Shown here: positions 62,408 to 64,000 of the stretch, piece by piece
Layout of the letters: each line of letters opens with the position of its first letter
How positions within the stretch are numbered: position 1 is the first letter of the stretch
Assembly: GCF_003326015.1 (NCBI RefSeq)
Contig: NZ_CP023860.1
Span: 992,001 to 1,056,000, forward strand
Origin: Candidatus Thioglobus sp. NP1
Lineage (GTDB): Bacteria > Pseudomonadota > Gammaproteobacteria > PS1 > Pseudothioglobaceae
Direction of reading: 5' to 3'
Length of the DNA stretch: 64,000 nucleotides
The notes under the pieces: model-generated
Database searches by the model: none
Seen by the model: the letters and a program-made list of their open reading frames with translations, nothing else
Told to the model about the DNA's origin: nothing
Made by a program: the position numbers and the translations under genes

Positions 62408-62431
62408 TTAACATCCAATGTTGGTTGTTAA
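62408..62431. repeat. 24-base imperfect palindrome in the glnK leader region
   Basis: Eleven-base arms with one mismatch flank a two-base centre: TTAACATCCAA (62408-62418) then TG then TTGGTTGTTAA (62421-62431). It has no T-run after it, so it is not a terminator. It may be an operator or a structured part of an RNA leader. Confidence 0.5.
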
Positions 62432-62444
62432 GCAAGAACAATGA

Positions 62445-62482
62445 CGTTTATTTGGGTTTATTCCTAGGTAAGCGTTTTTTTT
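62445..62482 (+). terminator. Terminator-like hairpin upstream of glnK (first)
   Basis: CGTTTA (62445-62450) pairs with TAAGCG (62469-62474), with further GGG/CC pairing inside, followed by eight T (62475-62482). It could end the EamA transcript or act as a leader attenuator. Confidence 0.55.
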
Positions 62483-62514
62483 CGTCAGCTTAAAGTTGAG
62501 TTCAACTGGTATAG

Positions 62515-62552
62515 AAGCCTACTATCTTTTTTTTAAGGTAGTGGGCTTTTTT
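62515..62552 (+). terminator. Attenuator-like hairpin just before glnK (second)
   Basis: AAGCCTACTA (62515-62524) pairs with TAGTGGGCTT (62539-62548), extended to 12 pairs by TC/GG, and is followed by a T run (62547-62552). It ends 25 bases before the glnK ATG. A terminator so close to the gene suggests transcription attenuation, or that the glnK promoter lies upstream and must read through it. Confidence 0.65.
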
Positions 62553-62576
62553 GTTTTTATTATATGGAGTATTAAT

Positions 62577-62921
62577 ATGAAAATGGTAACAGCGATTATT
62601 CAGCCAAAGAGGTTAAGTGGCGTTAGAGAAGCGCTTTCTGAGATTGAAGTAACTGGAATTACAGCAACTGAGGTTAAAGGTTTTGGCAGGCAAAAAGGAC
62701 ACACTGAGCTCTATCGTGGGGCAGAGTTTGTGGTTGAATTCTTACCCAAAGTAAAACTAGAGATTGCCATCACTGATGAGCAGCTTGAGCAGGTCATTGA
62801 GACCATCATTAAAGCATGCAAGATCAATGGTGGGAAGATTGGTGACGGTAAAATTTTTGTATCAAGTCTTGAGCAGGTCATCCGTATCCGTACGGGTGAA
62901 ACTGGTCCTGAAGCGGTATAG
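62577..62921 (+). CDS. glnK: Nitrogen regulatory protein P-II (GlnK/GlnB) lacking Tyr51
   Basis: This 114-residue PII protein from ATG 62577 (TGGAG upstream; an in-frame upstream extension to 62496 would run through the hairpin) has the T-loop TEVKGFGRQKGHTELYRGAE and C-terminal GDGKIFV and IRIRTGE. It binds ATP/ADP and 2-oxoglutarate and controls AmtB. Numbering from Met1 puts Phe at position 51, where E. coli GlnB and GlnK have the uridylylated Tyr; Tyr46 is kept, and position 49 is Ala. So control by GlnD-type uridylylation at the usual residue seems absent. It precedes amtB by 12 bases. Confidence 0.95.
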   Translation: MKMVTAIIQPKRLSGVREALSEIEVTGITATEVKGFGRQKGHTELYRGAEFVVEFLPKVKLEIAITDEQLEQVIETIIKACKINGGKIGDGKIFVSSLEQVIRIRTGETGPEAV

Positions 62922-62933
62922 GGGGAGGTAGCT

Positions 62934-64000
62934 ATGGAAAATCAAATATTAGAACTACAATATGCTATAGATACTTTTTATTTTTTAGTAATGGGTGCTC
63001 TTGTCATGTGGATGGCTGCAGGTTTCTCAATGCTTGAGGCTGGCCTGGTTAGGAGTAAAAATACAGCAGAGATCTTAACTAAGAATATTGGTTTGTTTGC
63101 CATTGCTTGCACCATGTATATGGTTTATGGTTATGACGTAATGTATGGCGGCGATGCATTCTTATCAGGGATTAGCGGGCAAGGTGAGTCTTACTCAAAC
63201 GCAGCAGATTTTTACTTTCAAGTAGTGTTTGTAGCTACGTCAATGTCAATCGTTTCTGGAGCAGTGGCAGAGAGAATGAAGTTGTTTACTTTCTTTGCTT
63301 TTGCAGTAATTTTTACAACAGTCATCTATCCATTAGAAGGTTCATGGACATGGGGCGGAGCAAGCGTTTTCGGTCTATATTCATTGAGTGACTTTGGATT
63401 TTACGACTTTGCCGGTTCTGGAATTGTACATATGGCAGGAGCTGCTGCTGCACTTGCAGGCGTTCTATTGCTTGGGGCGAGAAAAGGTAAGTATGACAAA
63501 GATGGAAAATCAATGCCAATTTTAGGTGCAAACCTACCTTTAGCAACTCTTGGAACATTTATTTTATGGATGGGTTGGTTTGGCTTTAATGGTGGCTCGG
63601 TACTAGCAATGGCGAGCAAGGAAAGTGCGGACGCTGTAGCAATGGTATTTGTAAATACCAATGCTGCTGCAGCTGGCGGGGTTATTGCAGCGCTTCTTTT
63701 AGCGAAAATGTGGTTTGGAAAAGCAGACTTAACTATGACGTTAAATGGAGCTTTAGCAGGGCTTGTAGCAATTACCGCCGGTCCAGATACGCCAAGCGTA
63801 TTAGTTGCCACTCTAATTGGGGCTGTTGGTGGAATTCTAGTAGTTCTTTCAATAGTTTGGTTAGATCGCAAGCTGAGAATTGATGATCCAGTTGGCGCAA
63901 TATCGGTCCATGGAGTTGTTGGTTTATGGGGTCTTTTGGCTGTACCACTAACAAATAGTGACGTTACATTTACTGGACAGTTAGTTGGTGCTGTTACTAT
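62934..64000 (+). CDS. amtB: Ammonium transporter AmtB, 3' end outside window
   Basis: From ATG 62934 (GGGGGAGGT just upstream) 355 codons are visible and the frame runs off the right edge. AmtB features: VMWMAAGFSMLEAGLVRSKN, FVATSMSIVSGAVAERMK, IYPLEGSWTWGG, twin-His channel residues in GIVHMAGAAAAL and VHGVVGLWG, and GWFGFNGGS. No cleavable signal peptide is obvious at the N-terminus. It imports ammonium and is gated by GlnK, whose gene is directly upstream. Confidence 0.96.
   Translation, partial: MENQILELQYAIDTFYFLVMGALVMWMAAGFSMLEAGLVRSKNTAEILTKNIGLFAIACTMYMVYGYDVMYGGDAFLSGISGQGESYSNAADFYFQVVFVATSMSIVSGAVAERMKLFTFFAFAVIFTTVIYPLEGSWTWGGASVFGLYSLSDFGFYDFAGSGIVHMAGAAAALAGVLLLGARKGKYDKDGKSMPILGANLPLATLGTFILWMGWFGFNGGSVLAMASKESADAVAMVFVNTNAAAAGGVIAALLLAKMWFGKADLTMTLNGALAGLVAITAGPDTPSVLVATLIGAVGGILVVLSIVWLDRKLRIDDPVGAISVHGVVGLWGLLAVPLTNSDVTFTGQLVGAVT

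Noticed and set aside
63401-63871. 156-codon antisense frame inside amtB
   Set aside because: Ala/Pro-rich mirror of membrane helices; amtB motifs on the sense strand explain the sequence.
1-64000. CRISPR arrays, insertion sequences, prophage, tRNA or rRNA genes
   Set aside because: No regularly spaced repeats, transposase or integrase frames, or tRNA-like cloverleaf sequences were noticed on reading the window; no dedicated search could be run.

Overview
The window comes from an AT-rich bacterial chromosome, with genes packed into tightly overlapping operons. The Tat proteins, the PII protein, UmuDC and XdhABC look gammaproteobacterial. The gene mix (many ABC importers for small organic nutrients, a membrane urate hydroxylase, few regulators) suits a marine, oligotrophic heterotroph. 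A Thioglobaceae (SUP05 / Arctic96BD-19) relative is plausible. That placement is an inference from style and not a search result. No tRNA, rRNA, CRISPR array, insertion sequence or prophage was seen.

Layout. (1) 1-20021: a purine island. A BMP-type (nucleoside-like) ABC importer (ATPase partial at the left edge, binding protein 1422-2456) is divergent from a GntR/FCD regulator, with tandem palindromic operators and two good promoters between them. The regulator heads a long operon: allantoinase (PuuE), OHCU decarboxylase, allantoicase, ureidoglycolate lyase, cytochrome-c-tailed urate hydroxylase (PuuD), guanine deaminase, HIU hydrolase, XdhA, XdhB, XdhC, then a second BMP-type importer with two duplicated binding proteins. 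Together these take guanine/xanthine through urate and allantoin to glyoxylate and urea. (2) 20026-30021: a glycerol-3-phosphate module. On one side are glpD, a HAD phosphatase and a Na/Pi transporter with a PhoU-like tail. On the other are a GlpR-type repressor, a Ugp-like importer and a phosphodiesterase-fold enzyme. GlpR-like palindromes lie between them. (3) 30032-31361: tatABC. (4) 31622-45412: galactoside import and the De Ley-Doudoroff route: binding protein, two permeases, alpha-galactosidase (GH36), IlvD/Edd sugar-acid dehydratase, SDR sugar dehydrogenase, KDGal kinase, KDPGal aldolase, SMP-30 lactonase, GH42 beta-galactosidase, ABC ATPase and an IclR regulator. (5) 45565-57458: glycerol kinase, PfkB sugar kinase and 2-hydroxyacid dehydrogenase; then, reversed, a Gfo/Idh/MocA protein, a fucose-isomerase-like protein and a LacD/YihT-like aldolase; then a complete CUT1 sugar importer. 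(6) 57504-64000: an 8-oxoguanine-deaminase-like amidohydrolase, a umuD-like gene with an extra N-terminal domain plus umuC, a small conserved-looking protein, an EamA exporter of unlike base composition, and glnK-amtB (amtB runs off the edge) behind a hairpin-rich leader.

Main new idea. Related pseudo-palindromic sites (GTTTCA-N5-TGRAAM plus a third half-site) occur before the galactoside operon (31471-31496), before glpK/iclR (45525-45550) and between the aldolase operon and its sugar importer (52452-52468). This suggests one IclR regulon joining alpha- and beta-galactosidase, galactose oxidation, glycerol kinase and an isomerase-kinase-aldolase module that resembles sulfoquinovose glycolysis. 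With the adjacent G3P module, the region reads as a candidate island for scavenging glycerol-linked head groups of photosynthetic membrane lipids (galactosyl-, digalactosyl-, possibly sulfoquinovosyl-glycerol and glycerophosphate). This is inference; the sequence shows the gene families and the shared sites.

Other points of note: the PII protein has Phe at the usual Tyr51 uridylylation position; xdhB has no standard start codon in frame; the umuD-like protein has an extra DNA-binding-like domain and an inverted repeat at its promoter in place of a classic LexA box; several binding-protein genes are followed by internal terminators.
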